Source: Mycolicibacterium sp. MU0053 (GTDB lineage Bacteria; Actinomycetota; Actinomycetes; Mycobacteriales; Mycobacteriaceae). From it: 64,000 nucleotides of DNA. Position 1 is the first letter of the stretch. Each line of letters starts with the position of its first letter. The translations under genes were made by a program, and so were the position numbers. Shown one piece after another: positions 17,789 through 25,819 of the stretch. The DNA lies in assembly GCF_963378095.1 (NCBI RefSeq), contig NZ_OY726397.1, forward strand, positions 4,154,001-4,218,000, written 5' to 3'. The notes beneath the pieces are model-generated. The model was given only the letters and a program-made list of their open reading frames with translations, was not told the DNA's origin and ran no database searches.

Positions 17789-18184
17789 TTAGGCCGGGGT
17801 CAGCACGAAAACCGGGTGATCGGCCGCGTCGGGCAGCTCACGAAAGTACCCTTCAACGGTCTTTCCGAGCTTGGCGCGGTAGGCCGTCAGCACCGGCGGC
17901 CGCTGTTCGACCGGAATTTCGCTGGCGGTGAAATGCGCGGTTCCGGTGCGGTTGGCCACGCTGACCCGCGCGGTGGCGCGCACATTCTTGACCCAGTGCG
18001 CCTCGCCGCGGGTGGAGACCAGATAGCGCTGGCCGTCCACCAGGACCGTCGTGACCGGGATCTGCTGCGGTTCACCGGTGCTGCGCCGGGTCACCGTGAG
18101 GGTTTCCGCGCCGGCCAGTCCGGTGGCCATCGCGATGCGGTTCAACACCTTGGCGGTGAACCAGTTCTGCTTCAGATAAACCAT
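17789..18184 (-). CDS. Deazaflavin-dependent nitroreductase (Ddn) family protein
   Basis: A 131-residue split-barrel protein. The start MVYLKQNWFTAKVLNRIAM is typical of the F420-dependent Ddn family, and the core has TLTVTRRSTGEPQQIPVTTV, RYLVSTRGEAHWVKNVRA and a C-terminal YFRELPDAADHPVFVL. These proteins use reduced F420 to reduce quinones or nitro compounds; the actual substrate is unknown. The ATG at 18184 is used because sequence upstream belongs to the promoter and the divergent gene. A second member of the same family starts 48 bp away on the other strand. Confidence 0.85.
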   Translation of the reverse strand: MVYLKQNWFTAKVLNRIAMATGLAGAETLTVTRRSTGEPQQIPVTTVLVDGQRYLVSTRGEAHWVKNVRATARVSVANRTGTAHFTASEIPVEQRPPVLTAYRAKLGKTVEGYFRELPDAADHPVFVLTPA

Positions 18185-18232
18185 GTTCGCAGCGTGCCGC
18201 AGCCCTGGTTCTACCGCAATGTCGAGGAGATA

Positions 18233-18622
18233 ATGACCGGCATGCAACTTCCGCAGTGGCTGGCCCGGTTCAACCGGTATGTGACCAATCCCATCCAGCG
18301 GATCTGGGCGGGCTGGGCGCCGACGTTCGGGATTCTCGAGCACGTCGGGCGCAGGTCCGGCAAGACCTACCGGACCCCGTTGACGGTGTTTTCCACCGAC
18401 GAGGGCGTGGCGATCCTGCTGACCTACGGTCCCGACCGGGACTGGCTCAAGAACATCACCGCCGCGGGCGGCGCCCGCATGAAACGCCGCGGCCGCACCT
18501 TCGCCGTGACGGACCCACGGGTGGTCAGCAAGGCCGAGGCCGCCCCGTATGTCCGGGGCCTGGGCAGCGGGCTGTTCCCCAGACTGCCGTTCGAGAACGC
18601 GGTGCTGCTGCGCCGGGTTTGA
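18233..18622 (+). CDS. Deazaflavin-dependent nitroreductase (Ddn) family protein, second copy
   Basis: A 129-residue protein of the same fold as its divergent neighbour but not a close copy. Visible features are LARFNRYVTNPIQRIW, the substrate/cofactor strand ILEHVGRRSGKTYRTPLTVF, and YGPDRDWLKNITAAGGARM, which is the usual W-x-x-N-x-x-A-x-G block. A GAGGAGA site precedes the ATG. The short shared intergenic region suggests co-regulation of the two reductases. Substrate unknown; F420 binding is inferred from family. Confidence 0.85.
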   Translation: MTGMQLPQWLARFNRYVTNPIQRIWAGWAPTFGILEHVGRRSGKTYRTPLTVFSTDEGVAILLTYGPDRDWLKNITAAGGARMKRRGRTFAVTDPRVVSKAEAAPYVRGLGSGLFPRLPFENAVLLRRV

Positions 18623-18640
18623 CCCCAGGCCTCGCCGTCG

Positions 18641-19516
18641 CTAGTGCACCGACAGGAAGTCGGCGAGCGCTGCGGTGATGCCCGTGTGTGCGGGGCCGAT
18701 CCAATGCAGGTGCGTCGGGCTGGTCGTCTCGTAGAGCGTCGCACACCGGATCGTTGCCGCGAAGTTCTGCGCGTGTCGAAATGAAACCGCGCCGTCGGAG
18801 CGAGATGCGGTTATCAGTGTTGGGACGGTCACCAGAGAATGAATGTGGGCACGGTAGTCGCTCAGCTGGCGGGTTGCTTGGCGGATGTCGTTGCCGAAAC
18901 CATAACCCGAACCCATTGCGTTGAACATGGCACGCGCGCTCGCGCGGTCAGTCGGCGACATCTGCGGCCACCACTCGTCGTCGGGTAACCGCGTCAACGA
19001 CTTCATCATCGTCCTCAGGCCGGCGTCGCTGGCCACCAGCCGCCGGATCGCGGCCCACGTCATCTTCTGCGTCACCGACCCGAAAACGCAGCGTGCTGCC
19101 GCACGCTCCATCAGGGTGTCCGGATAGGGCAGCACCGACGGCGCGCAACTGTGCAGAGTGAGTTTCGGGGCGAGCTCGGGCGCCAGTACGGCGGTATGCA
19201 TTGCCTGTAGACCGCCGAAAGAGACTCCGACGGCACCGGCCGAGCGCTCAATACCGAGACGCCGGCACGTTTCGACGACCAGCGCTACAAACTCCGCCGC
19301 GGTCAAGGGGCCAACATCCGTGCCGCCGTATCCGGGACGCGAGAAGCACAGCACCCCGTGGCCGAGCGCGGTGTAGAGACGCTCACCGGTTGGCGTGGCC
19401 GCACTGGTGTGCCCGCCGGGAAACAGCAGTATCGGCGGCTTGGCCGCGGGCAGGTAGCGGACCTCGACCGGTCCTGCGCCGGTATTGACGATCTGCGTTC
19501 CCTCCACCCGGTCCAT
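18641..19516 (-). CDS. Alpha/beta hydrolase
   Basis: A 291-residue hydrolase. The oxyanion region is PPILLFPGGHTSAATPTGE, the nucleophile elbow is GVSFGG near residue 115, an acidic residue lies in TASRSDGAVSF, and the catalytic histidine is probably in SPTHLHWIG near the end. The ATG at 19516 (MDRVEGTQIV) is chosen over an arginine- and proline-rich extension. The substrate cannot be inferred. It converges with the Ddn-like gene, with 18 bp between stops, and has a 360-bp gap upstream. Confidence 0.84.
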   Translation of the reverse strand: MDRVEGTQIVNTGAGPVEVRYLPAAKPPILLFPGGHTSAATPTGERLYTALGHGVLCFSRPGYGGTDVGPLTAAEFVALVVETCRRLGIERSAGAVGVSFGGLQAMHTAVLAPELAPKLTLHSCAPSVLPYPDTLMERAAARCVFGSVTQKMTWAAIRRLVASDAGLRTMMKSLTRLPDDEWWPQMSPTDRASARAMFNAMGSGYGFGNDIRQATRQLSDYRAHIHSLVTVPTLITASRSDGAVSFRHAQNFAATIRCATLYETTSPTHLHWIGPAHTGITAALADFLSVH

Positions 19517-19876
19517 GATGGACCACGATGTCAGAAGCGGTAGCGCAAGACCCACACGCGGCGCCGCGCCTGGGCGCGCCACCGAGCGAAGACTTTAGCG
19601 ATAACCCTTGTGGGCCAGGGTAATAGGGCAGTCTCGGGCGCTTGTGCCCCGAGCTGTCCTTCGACAAGTATCAGCCGCGGGTTGAGTTGGCCACCACATG
19701 CGGATCGCTGAATCCGAAGCCCCGGTATGCCGTCGAACGGATCAAACCGGAAGCGCTGCAAGCACTCTGCTCCACACCGATGCCTGCCGGCGCACATGGC
19801 CATCGCCGACGGGGAGCGCGGCCGGCTGCGGGGACCTACGGCACCGTGCAACGGTGTCGCTGCGCACCGCGGCTAG
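19517..19876. other. 360-bp stretch without a recognisable gene
   Basis: I find no convincing coding region here on either strand: short overlapping frames have biased, arginine-rich translations and no family motif. The part near 19517-19640 should hold the promoter of the hydrolase gene. The part near 19640-19870 could be degraded coding sequence, but I could not match it to a family. Confidence 0.5.
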
Positions 19877-20365
19877 TCATTCGAACGGGCCATCGCGGGT
19901 CACCGCCGCTTCGGGTAGTTGGTGCCACCGATCCAGTACTGCCGGGAGCTCGGCCATCAGAAAGGCATAGAAATCGCGCATCTGGGTCAGGCGCGCACGA
20001 GCCGGGCTGTGATCGTCGGTGACGGCGATGCCGGCATCCGCGGCAGCCTGCATCAACCCCATCGTCTCGTTCTTACTGGTGAACAGGACGGCCCAGGCAT
20101 TGTCCCGCAGCCGGTAGTGGTCACGGCGGCTGCCGGGTGCCGGAACCCGCTCGGCCAACCCGACCGACGTGAGCATCTTGAGCGCCCCCGAAATCGCCCC
20201 GGCGCTCGCATTGAGGGTTTCGGCCAGTTCACCCATCGTGACGCTGGACTGCTCGGTGAACAACAGTGTCGCCAACACCCGTGCGGTCATCCGCTGCAAC
20301 CCGTTGTTGGTCAACACGACGGCGAGCTGCTCGGCCGCCTGTTGCAGATCGAGAGACGCGTCCAC
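19877..20365 (-). CDS. GbsR/MarR-type transcriptional regulator
   Basis: A 162-residue winged-helix protein. The DNA-binding part is MTARVLATLLFTEQSSVTMG, LAETLNASAGAISGALKML and the wing AERVPAPGSRRDHYRLRD. The rest is helical and probably dimerises and binds ligand. It is divergent from a three-gene ABC exporter, a standard arrangement for a drug- or stress-responsive repressor. An imperfect palindrome at 20400-20415 lies between them. The effector is not known. Confidence 0.88.
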   Translation of the reverse strand: MDASLDLQQAAEQLAVVLTNNGLQRMTARVLATLLFTEQSSVTMGELAETLNASAGAISGALKMLTSVGLAERVPAPGSRRDHYRLRDNAWAVLFTSKNETMGLMQAAADAGIAVTDDHSPARARLTQMRDFYAFLMAELPAVLDRWHQLPEAAVTRDGPFE

Positions 20366-20399
20366 CTCGAATCCTCCTCACCCCAATACTCTTCACTAA

Positions 20400-20415
20400 T
20401 TACTGAAAGTTTAGT
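20400..20415. promoter_or_regulatory. AT-rich imperfect palindrome between MarR-type gene and ABC operon
   Basis: TACTGAA-AG-TTTAGTA pairs at six of seven positions in each arm and sits in a locally AT-rich patch (ACTAATTACTGAAAGTTTAG), unusual in this GC-rich window. It is a reasonable operator and promoter region for the divergent regulator and exporter genes. Confidence 0.5.
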
Positions 20416-20510
20416 ACAGTCAGCCTCGGTGTTCCGGGAAGTCTGGTCGGAGATGTTGTAGCTCGCTGTGCGCGGTGCCCGCGCCGACCGGAAAGGCTAC
20501 CGAGAACCCG

Positions 20511-21416
20511 ATGCCCACGACGCCGAGCAGAGTCGCTCCACCACCTACCAGCACCGAAGTGATCCAGGTCGAAGAGCTGACGTTCACCTATCCGAAAGCG
20601 GCCCAACCGGCGGTGCGCGGTATGGATTTCACCGTAGGGCGGGGCGAGGTTTTCGGGTTCCTGGGCCCCAGCGGCGCAGGAAAGTCGACCACCCAGAAAC
20701 TGCTCATCGGACTCTTGCGCGGACACGGCGGCCAGGCCAGCGTGTGGGGCTGCGATCCGCAGGCGTCGGGCCCGGATTACTACCAGCGGGTCGGGGTGTC
20801 CTTCGAACTACCCAACCACTATCACAAGCTGACCGGCCTGGAGAATCTACGCTTTTTCGCCTCCTTGTATGACGGGCCGACCGCAGACCCGATGGCGTTG
20901 CTGGAGTCGGTCGACCTGGCCGAGGCCGCAAATACCCGAGTTGGCAAGTACTCCAAGGGAATGCAGATGCGGCTGACATTTGCACGGTCGCTGATCAACA
21001 ACCCCGAGTTGTTGTTTCTCGACGAGCCGACCTCGGGACTGGACCCGGTCAACGCCCGCAAGGTCAAAGACATCATTCTGGGACTCAAAGCCGAAGGCCG
21101 CACGATCTTTCTGACCACGCATGACATGTCCACCGCCGACGAGTTGTGCGATCGGGTGGCGTTCGTCGTCGACGGCGGCATCGTCGCGCTCGACACGCCC
21201 GCCGAACTGAAGATCGCCCGTAGTCAACGGCGGGTACAGGTGCAATACCGCACCCACGACGGGACATTGGCTACCGCCGAGTTCGCCATGGACGGTCTGG
21301 CCGACGACCCGGCGTTTCACGCCGTGCTGCGCAACCATCATGTCGAGACCATTCACAGCTGTGAAGCCAGCCTCGACGACGTCTTCGTCGAAGTCACCGG
21401 AAGGCAGCTGACATGA
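20511..21416 (+). CDS. ABC transporter ATP-binding protein (drug-export type)
   Basis: A 301-residue ATPase. Walker A is GPSGAGKSTTQK, the signature region is YSKGMQMRLTFARSL (not the canonical LSGGQ), Walker B is LLFLDEPTSGLDPVNA and the switch histidine is FLTTHDMSTAD. A C-terminal extension follows, as in DrrA-like exporters. The set resembles mycobacterial fluoroquinolone exporter ATPases. The ATG at 20511 is preferred; an in-frame GTG at 20475 would add 12 residues. Its end overlaps the first permease by 4 bp (ATGA). Confidence 0.9.
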   Translation: MPTTPSRVAPPPTSTEVIQVEELTFTYPKAAQPAVRGMDFTVGRGEVFGFLGPSGAGKSTTQKLLIGLLRGHGGQASVWGCDPQASGPDYYQRVGVSFELPNHYHKLTGLENLRFFASLYDGPTADPMALLESVDLAEAANTRVGKYSKGMQMRLTFARSLINNPELLFLDEPTSGLDPVNARKVKDIILGLKAEGRTIFLTTHDMSTADELCDRVAFVVDGGIVALDTPAELKIARSQRRVQVQYRTHDGTLATAEFAMDGLADDPAFHAVLRNHHVETIHSCEASLDDVFVEVTGRQLT

Positions 21417-22126
21417 CCCGCCTCGTTACGGCGCTGCGCCTGGAACTGACGCTGCAGACTCGACAGAAGTTCCTGCACGCCGGCCTCTTCTCCGGCCTGA
21501 TCTGGCTGTCCGTGCTGTTGCCGATGCCGCAGCACCTGCGCCCGGTCGCCGAACCCTATGTGCTCGTCGGCGACGTCGCCATCATCGGATTCTTCTTCAT
21601 CGGCGGTGCGGTCTTCTTCGAAAAGCAGGAACGTACCCTCGGCGCCATCATCTCCACACCCCTGCGGTTCTGGGAATATATCTGCGCCAAACTCATTGTG
21701 CTGGTGTCGATTTCATTGTTTGTAGCGATCGCGGTGGCAACAATCGCGGGCGGGTTCGCCTATAACCCGCTGCCACTGATCGCCGGGGTCGTGCTGGGCA
21801 CCCTGTTGATGCTGATGGTCGGGTTCATCACCTCGTTGCCCTTCAGTTCAGTGACCGACTGGTTTCTGGCCGCGACAATCCCGCTGTCGATCATGCTGGT
21901 CCCACCACTGATCTACTACTCCGGGCTGTGGCCGAACCCCGTGCTGTACGCCATCCCCACCCAGGGCCCGTTGCTGCTGCTGGGCGCGGCGTTCGATCAG
22001 GTGGACCTGAGCACCGGTCAGATCATCTACGCAGTGAGCTATCCACTGCTGTGCCTGGCCGGTTTGTACCGGGTCGCCAAGGTGCTGTTCGGCCGGTATG
22101 TCATCGAGAGGTCGGGCGCGTGGTGA
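21413..22126 (+). CDS. ABC exporter permease, first subunit
   Basis: A 237-residue membrane protein with six hydrophobic segments, among them HAGLFSGLIWLSVLLPMP, LVGDVAIIGFFFIGGAVFF and IAGVVLGTLLMLMVGFITSL. The motif EKQERTLGAIISTPLRFWEY is the coupling-helix type sequence found in ABC-2 permeases of drug exporters. It overlaps the ATPase gene by 4 bp and the second permease by 4 bp, so the three are one operon. The substrate is unknown; the family includes drug exporters. Confidence 0.87.
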   Translation: MTRLVTALRLELTLQTRQKFLHAGLFSGLIWLSVLLPMPQHLRPVAEPYVLVGDVAIIGFFFIGGAVFFEKQERTLGAIISTPLRFWEYICAKLIVLVSISLFVAIAVATIAGGFAYNPLPLIAGVVLGTLLMLMVGFITSLPFSSVTDWFLAATIPLSIMLVPPLIYYSGLWPNPVLYAIPTQGPLLLLGAAFDQVDLSTGQIIYAVSYPLLCLAGLYRVAKVLFGRYVIERSGAW

Positions 22127-22881
22127 CGGTCATGACTGGATTTCGTGCAGGCAGAGCCCTCGCCGCGTTCGGCCGCAACGACCTCCTCGGCACCTACCGT
22201 GATCCGCTGCTGGTCATGCTGGTGGTGGCGCCGGTGATCTGGACCACCGCCGTCGCCGTCCTCACTCCGATGGCCACCGATCTGCTGACGCAACGCTACG
22301 ACTTCGATCTGGTGTCCTACTACCCGTTGGTGCTCACCGCATTTCTCCTGCTCACCAGCATCATCGTCACCGGCGGACTGGCAGCGTTCCTCGTCCTCGA
22401 CGAGATCGACGCCGGCACTCTGACAGCACTGCGAGTCACCCCGGTGCCACTGGCGACGTTCTTCGGCTATCGCGCCGGCACCGTCATGGCCGTCACCACC
22501 ATCTACGTCATCGCCACGCTGTCGTTCAGCGGAATTCTGGAACCGGGATTGATCCCGGCGCTGATACCGATCGGGATGGTCGCCGGCCTAGCCGCGGTAG
22601 TAACGCTGCTGATGATCGTGGCGGTGGCGAGCAACAAGATTCAGGGCATCGCGATGGTCCGCGCGCTGGGCATGCTCATCGCCGGACTGCCATGCCTACC
22701 TTGGTTCATAGACTCGGCGTGGCATCTGGCTTTCGGTGTTCTGCCGCCATATTGGGCGGCCAAAGCGTTCTGGGTAGCATCCGACCACGGCACCTGGTGG
22801 CCCTACCTGCTCGGCGGTGTGATCTACAACGTCGCCATCGCCTGGCCGCTGTTTCGCCGCTTCGTCGCCAAGAACACCTGA
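22123..22881 (+). CDS. ABC exporter permease, second subunit
   Basis: A 252-residue membrane protein, also of the ABC-2 type: FGRNDLLGTYRDPLLVMLVV at the N-terminus, then LVLDEIDAGTLTALRVTPVP as the coupling region, and several hydrophobic helices toward the C-terminus. The GTG at 22123 overlaps the first permease stop (GTGA); an in-frame ATG at 22132 is the alternative. Together with the two upstream genes it forms a complete exporter with two different permeases, probably regulated by the divergent GbsR/MarR-type protein. Confidence 0.87.
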   Translation: MTVMTGFRAGRALAAFGRNDLLGTYRDPLLVMLVVAPVIWTTAVAVLTPMATDLLTQRYDFDLVSYYPLVLTAFLLLTSIIVTGGLAAFLVLDEIDAGTLTALRVTPVPLATFFGYRAGTVMAVTTIYVIATLSFSGILEPGLIPALIPIGMVAGLAAVVTLLMIVAVASNKIQGIAMVRALGMLIAGLPCLPWFIDSAWHLAFGVLPPYWAAKAFWVASDHGTWWPYLLGGVIYNVAIAWPLFRRFVAKNT

Positions 22882-22944
22882 CCGGCCACACCCCGGTTCA
22901 TCAGCGCAGGTGGCGGTTGAGGCAGGCCCGCGCCGCGATCCCTG

Positions 22945-23622
22945 TCAGGAGTCGCCGAGCACCCCGTAGATCTCGCGGCGCGCGGTGTCGACGATGTCGA
23001 TGATGCGCTGCTGCTGCTCGGCGGTGGCGGTGTAGGCGGACTGGCCGACGGCGCCCATCAGCTGGGTCACGGCGGTCGTGAGGGTGGCGTGGTGCGGTTC
23101 GTCGTTCTTGGCGTCATCGGCGATCTGTTGCCACGGCGGCGTCTCGATCTTCTCCGCGGCTGCGCGCCCGTCGTCAGTGAGCTCGAAAAGCTTTTTGCTG
23201 CCGTCGCTTTCGACTGAGGCGAGCAATCCCTCGTCGACCAGCAGTTGCAGGGTCGGGTACACCGAGCCGGGACTGGGACGCCACAGGCCCTGACTGCGTC
23301 CGGCGATCTCCTGAATCATCTCGTAGCCGTGCATCGGCCGCTCGGCGAGCAGCGTGAGGATGGCCGCGCGGACGTCGCCGCGGCGGCCGCGGCCGGCCCG
23401 CCGTGGGCCGCGCGGGCCGCCCGGCCCGAATCCGAAGCCCTTGCCGAAACCCCTGCCGAAGCCGCCGAACGGCATGACGGGGATGACGGGGCCGGGGAAC
23501 CCGGCATCGGCGGCCTGCTCCCGGAGGTGGCGCTGACCCTCACGCGCCTGTCGATACAGCGTGCGCGGGTCGACACCGTAAATGCCGAAGCCCCCGGGCG
23601 GGGATCCAAATGGGTTGGTCAT
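22945..23622 (-). CDS. PadR-family transcriptional regulator with glycine-rich N-terminus
   Basis: A 225-residue regulator. The winged helix is in the middle: RAAILTLLAERPMHGYEMIQ, the SVYPTLQLLVDEGLLASVES recognition block and the wing DGSKKLFELTDDGR. The first 85 residues are glycine-, phenylalanine- and arginine-rich (FGRGFGKGFGFGPGGP) and probably flexible. The C-terminus is a helical dimerisation region. An inverted repeat near 23662-23686 upstream of its start is a candidate self-operator. Regulated genes are not obvious from the context. Confidence 0.88.
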   Translation of the reverse strand: MTNPFGSPPGGFGIYGVDPRTLYRQAREGQRHLREQAADAGFPGPVIPVMPFGGFGRGFGKGFGFGPGGPRGPRRAGRGRRGDVRAAILTLLAERPMHGYEMIQEIAGRSQGLWRPSPGSVYPTLQLLVDEGLLASVESDGSKKLFELTDDGRAAAEKIETPPWQQIADDAKNDEPHHATLTTAVTQLMGAVGQSAYTATAEQQQRIIDIVDTARREIYGVLGDS

Positions 23623-23661
23623 GTCGGTTTCCTTCGTCGCGAGGAAACGCCCGAATGCGCT

Positions 23662-23686
23662 CCCGATACATCAACGATATATCGGG
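23662..23686. promoter_or_regulatory. Inverted repeat upstream of padR-type gene
   Basis: CCCGATA and TATCGGG form perfect 7-bp arms separated by 11 bp, located 40 bp upstream of the PadR start. The spacing is compatible with a PadR dimer site and autoregulation. No other gene start is close enough on this side except the convergent end of the PPOX-type gene. Confidence 0.5.
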
Positions 23687-23719
23687 AACTATCGTCTGGC
23701 AATGATTTTCTGTCGTCGA

Positions 23720-24202
23720 TCAGGCGTGCCAGCTGAGCACCTCGCCGGTCCCCTGGGTCAACACGCTGGCGGGCATGACCCGCAATCGCCGGGGGCGCAG
23801 TCGCCAGGCGGCGAACTCCGGCGCGGTGGGCCCGCCCTGCCAGACCGGGATGATCGCGGGGTCGTAGCCGACGGGTTCGGGCGCATTCTTGAGCTTCTCC
23901 CACACCGCGGTGCGTCCGTCGTCGTCGAACACCCACTCCGCGCGGCACTCCGCGCTGCAGGTGTCGTGGTTGGGGGCCCAGTAATTGATCGAGATCTCGG
24001 GCTGCGCCGCGAGGTGGGCCCGCTTGATCGGCGTGGGACCGACGGCGATCCAACCCACCAGGTCGGTGCCGTCGAACTCCCAGAACGGATGCAGGACCCT
24101 GATGCGCGGGCGCCCCTCGGGATCCACGGTGGCCACCGATGCCCACACGATCGAATGGGCCATGTCGACAAACGCCGGCGCGATCTGCTCGAGGGAACTC
24201 AT
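23720..24202 (-). CDS. Pyridoxamine 5'-phosphate oxidase-type protein
   Basis: A 160-residue split-barrel protein. The core reads WASVATVDPEGRPRIRVLHP, then DLVGWIAVGPTPIKRAHLAA and SINYWAPNHDTCSAECRAEW, a pattern of the FMN/F420-binding PPOX superfamily. The ATG at 24202 follows AAAGGGGG; the longer frame upstream has a different composition. It stops upstream of the PadR operator region. The enzymatic role is unknown. It lies 7 bp downstream of the TetR-type gene on the same strand, so they may be co-transcribed. Confidence 0.83.
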   Translation of the reverse strand: MSSLEQIAPAFVDMAHSIVWASVATVDPEGRPRIRVLHPFWEFDGTDLVGWIAVGPTPIKRAHLAAQPEISINYWAPNHDTCSAECRAEWVFDDDGRTAVWEKLKNAPEPVGYDPAIIPVWQGGPTAPEFAAWRLRPRRLRVMPASVLTQGTGEVLSWHA

Positions 24203-24209
24203 GCCCCCT

Positions 24210-24809
24210 TTATACGGAAATGGCCCGCAGCGCCGCAGGCAAGCTGGGCAGAAAATGCGCGGTGGCAAAGGCCCGGATCTCGTCCTCGGTTCCGATCGGC
24301 TGCAGGCTCGGCAACAGCAACGCCATCAACGAATAACGCAGGATCGCGTCCGCGAGCGCGGCCACCGTCGGCGCGCCGACCCGGTCGGCGAAGCCGGCGG
24401 GGAAGATGATGTGCAGGGCCGCAACGATTCTGGCCACCGCGGCAGCATAGTGCTCGTGCGCCAGCTCGAGTGCCAGCGCCGGGTCGTCGATGATCATCCG
24501 GTTGAGCACCCGATGGTCACGGAACTTCATGATGGCCGCCGTGAACGCCTCGATGTAGATATTGGCTTGGGGCCCAGCGCTTTTGATGTGCGCGGCGATC
24601 TCGGTGAACAGCGTCTCGTTCTCCCGGTCGATCACCGCGGCGACCAACTCGTCGCGTCCGGCGAAGCGGCGGTAGATCGTGGTGCGACTGACCTTGGCCC
24701 GGCGGGCGACGTCGTCGAGGGCGACGCGCCGGAAGCCGTGCCGCTCGAACTCCCCCACCGCCGCATCCAGGATGGCGGCGGTGGCCGTGTCGGACTTGCC
24801 GCCGGCTAT
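24210..24809 (-). CDS. TetR-family regulator with apparent ATA start
   Basis: A 199-residue TetR protein. The HTH is [40 protein letters not shown], followed by [13 protein letters not shown], and the remaining part is the ligand-binding domain. No ATG, GTG or TTG occurs in frame at the expected position. An ATA codon at 24809 overlaps the stop of the upstream oxygenase gene as ATAG, in the place where ATGA coupling would be expected. The nearest upstream in-frame GTG lies deep inside the oxygenase. It is either read from the weak ATA, or initiates at a downstream GTG with a truncated first helix. Confidence 0.8.
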   Translation of the reverse strand: MAGGKSDTATAAILDAAVGEFERHGFRRVALDDVARRAKVSRTTIYRRFAGRDELVAAVIDRENETLFTEIAAHIKSAGPQANIYIEAFTAAIMKFRDHRVLNRMIIDDPALALELAHEHYAAAVARIVAALHIIFPAGFADRVGAPTVAALADAILRYSLMALLLPSLQPIGTEDEIRAFATAHFLPSLPAALRAISV

Positions 24810-25672
24810 GGCGTCACACCTTCGCGGGCATACGCCTTCTGGGCGTATTTGTTGTAGCGCACCGACATCGGCAGCCGGTCCCAGATCCAGTTCACCGGCC
24901 TGGAGCGCCACACCGCGGCGAACCGCTGATAGCGCCGCTCCTGCTTCTCGGTCCACGGCAGGTCGAGCATGTCGCGGGCCCGCGGCGGCAGCCCGCCGGT
25001 GGTCAGGAAGGCCGCCATCGGATTGAACACGGGCGCAACCAGTTTCCACACCAGCGGCGAGACCGCTTTGGGCTTGGGGAAGCCCTTGGTGACGTAGCCG
25101 ACGCCATACTGCGCGGTCTTGTGCGGGACGACTACGGTCTCCAGCATCCGGTCCCAGTATGCGGTGAACTCGGCGTAGTCGGCGGGCAGGATGCTGTCGC
25201 TGACGCCGTAGCGGCGGTACCACGTCTTGGATTCGGCGTAGATCTGTTCCCGCTCGGCGTCGGTGAGCCGTTTGACGAAGGTGTCGGCGAAATAAAACAC
25301 CTGCTCGACGAAGGTGGCGTGCGCCCAGAAGTAGGTCTCCGGATTTAGCGCATGGTAGCGCGACCCGTCGGGCATCTCGCCCTTGATGTCGACGTGGTAG
25401 TCGCGAACGTTGAGGCCCGCGTTCTTCTCGCCGGAGCCATACACCGTGTTGAAGATCGGCGGGATGGTCCGCTTGAGCCGTTCGGCGGTATCGGAGAAGA
25501 ACACCGAATGGTCCAGCACGCCCTGCCCGAGTTCGGCGAGCATGTTCTGCAGCACGGCCGGCCGCGGACCGATCAGGTACATCCGGTTGTCGCCGAAATA
25601 GCGCCAGATCAGCGACTGCCCGCCCAGGGGCGCCGCATCGGGACGCGTCTCGGTATCCATCAACTCCGTCAT
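24806..25672 (-). CDS. MpaB-type oxygenase (DUF2236)
   Basis: A 288-residue protein of the latex-clearing/MpaB-like oxygenase family. Visible blocks are [40 protein letters not shown] and [20 protein letters not shown], which carry the histidine, tyrosine and aspartate residues conserved in these heme-type proteins. The ATG at 25672 is preferred over an upstream extension with a cysteine-rich shadow sequence. Mycobacteria carry many paralogues, some linked to mycobacterial fatty acid or mycophenolic acid-like oxidation; the substrate is unknown. Its end overlaps the TetR-type gene. Confidence 0.86.
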   Translation of the reverse strand: MTELMDTETRPDAAPLGGQSLIWRYFGDNRMYLIGPRPAVLQNMLAELGQGVLDHSVFFSDTAERLKRTIPPIFNTVYGSGEKNAGLNVRDYHVDIKGEMPDGSRYHALNPETYFWAHATFVEQVFYFADTFVKRLTDAEREQIYAESKTWYRRYGVSDSILPADYAEFTAYWDRMLETVVVPHKTAQYGVGYVTKGFPKPKAVSPLVWKLVAPVFNPMAAFLTTGGLPPRARDMLDLPWTEKQERRYQRFAAVWRSRPVNWIWDRLPMSVRYNKYAQKAYAREGVTP

Positions 25673-25819
25673 GCGCACAGTGTTACAGATTTTGCACTCT
25701 GTACCAAGTGTGCGTGAGCGGCAGCACTGCTCGGGCGGGCGTGCGCAGAACCGGACCAAACCACGGCGGGTCGGCCGGGGACACGCCCGCTGGGCTTATT
25801 GGGGGGTGGGGCTGGGGGT

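Noticed and set aside
15922..17931. A 669-residue plus-strand frame opposite the phosphatase and hemL genes
   Set aside because: Arginine/glycine/histidine-rich, no motif, and it crosses two clear genes on the minus strand.
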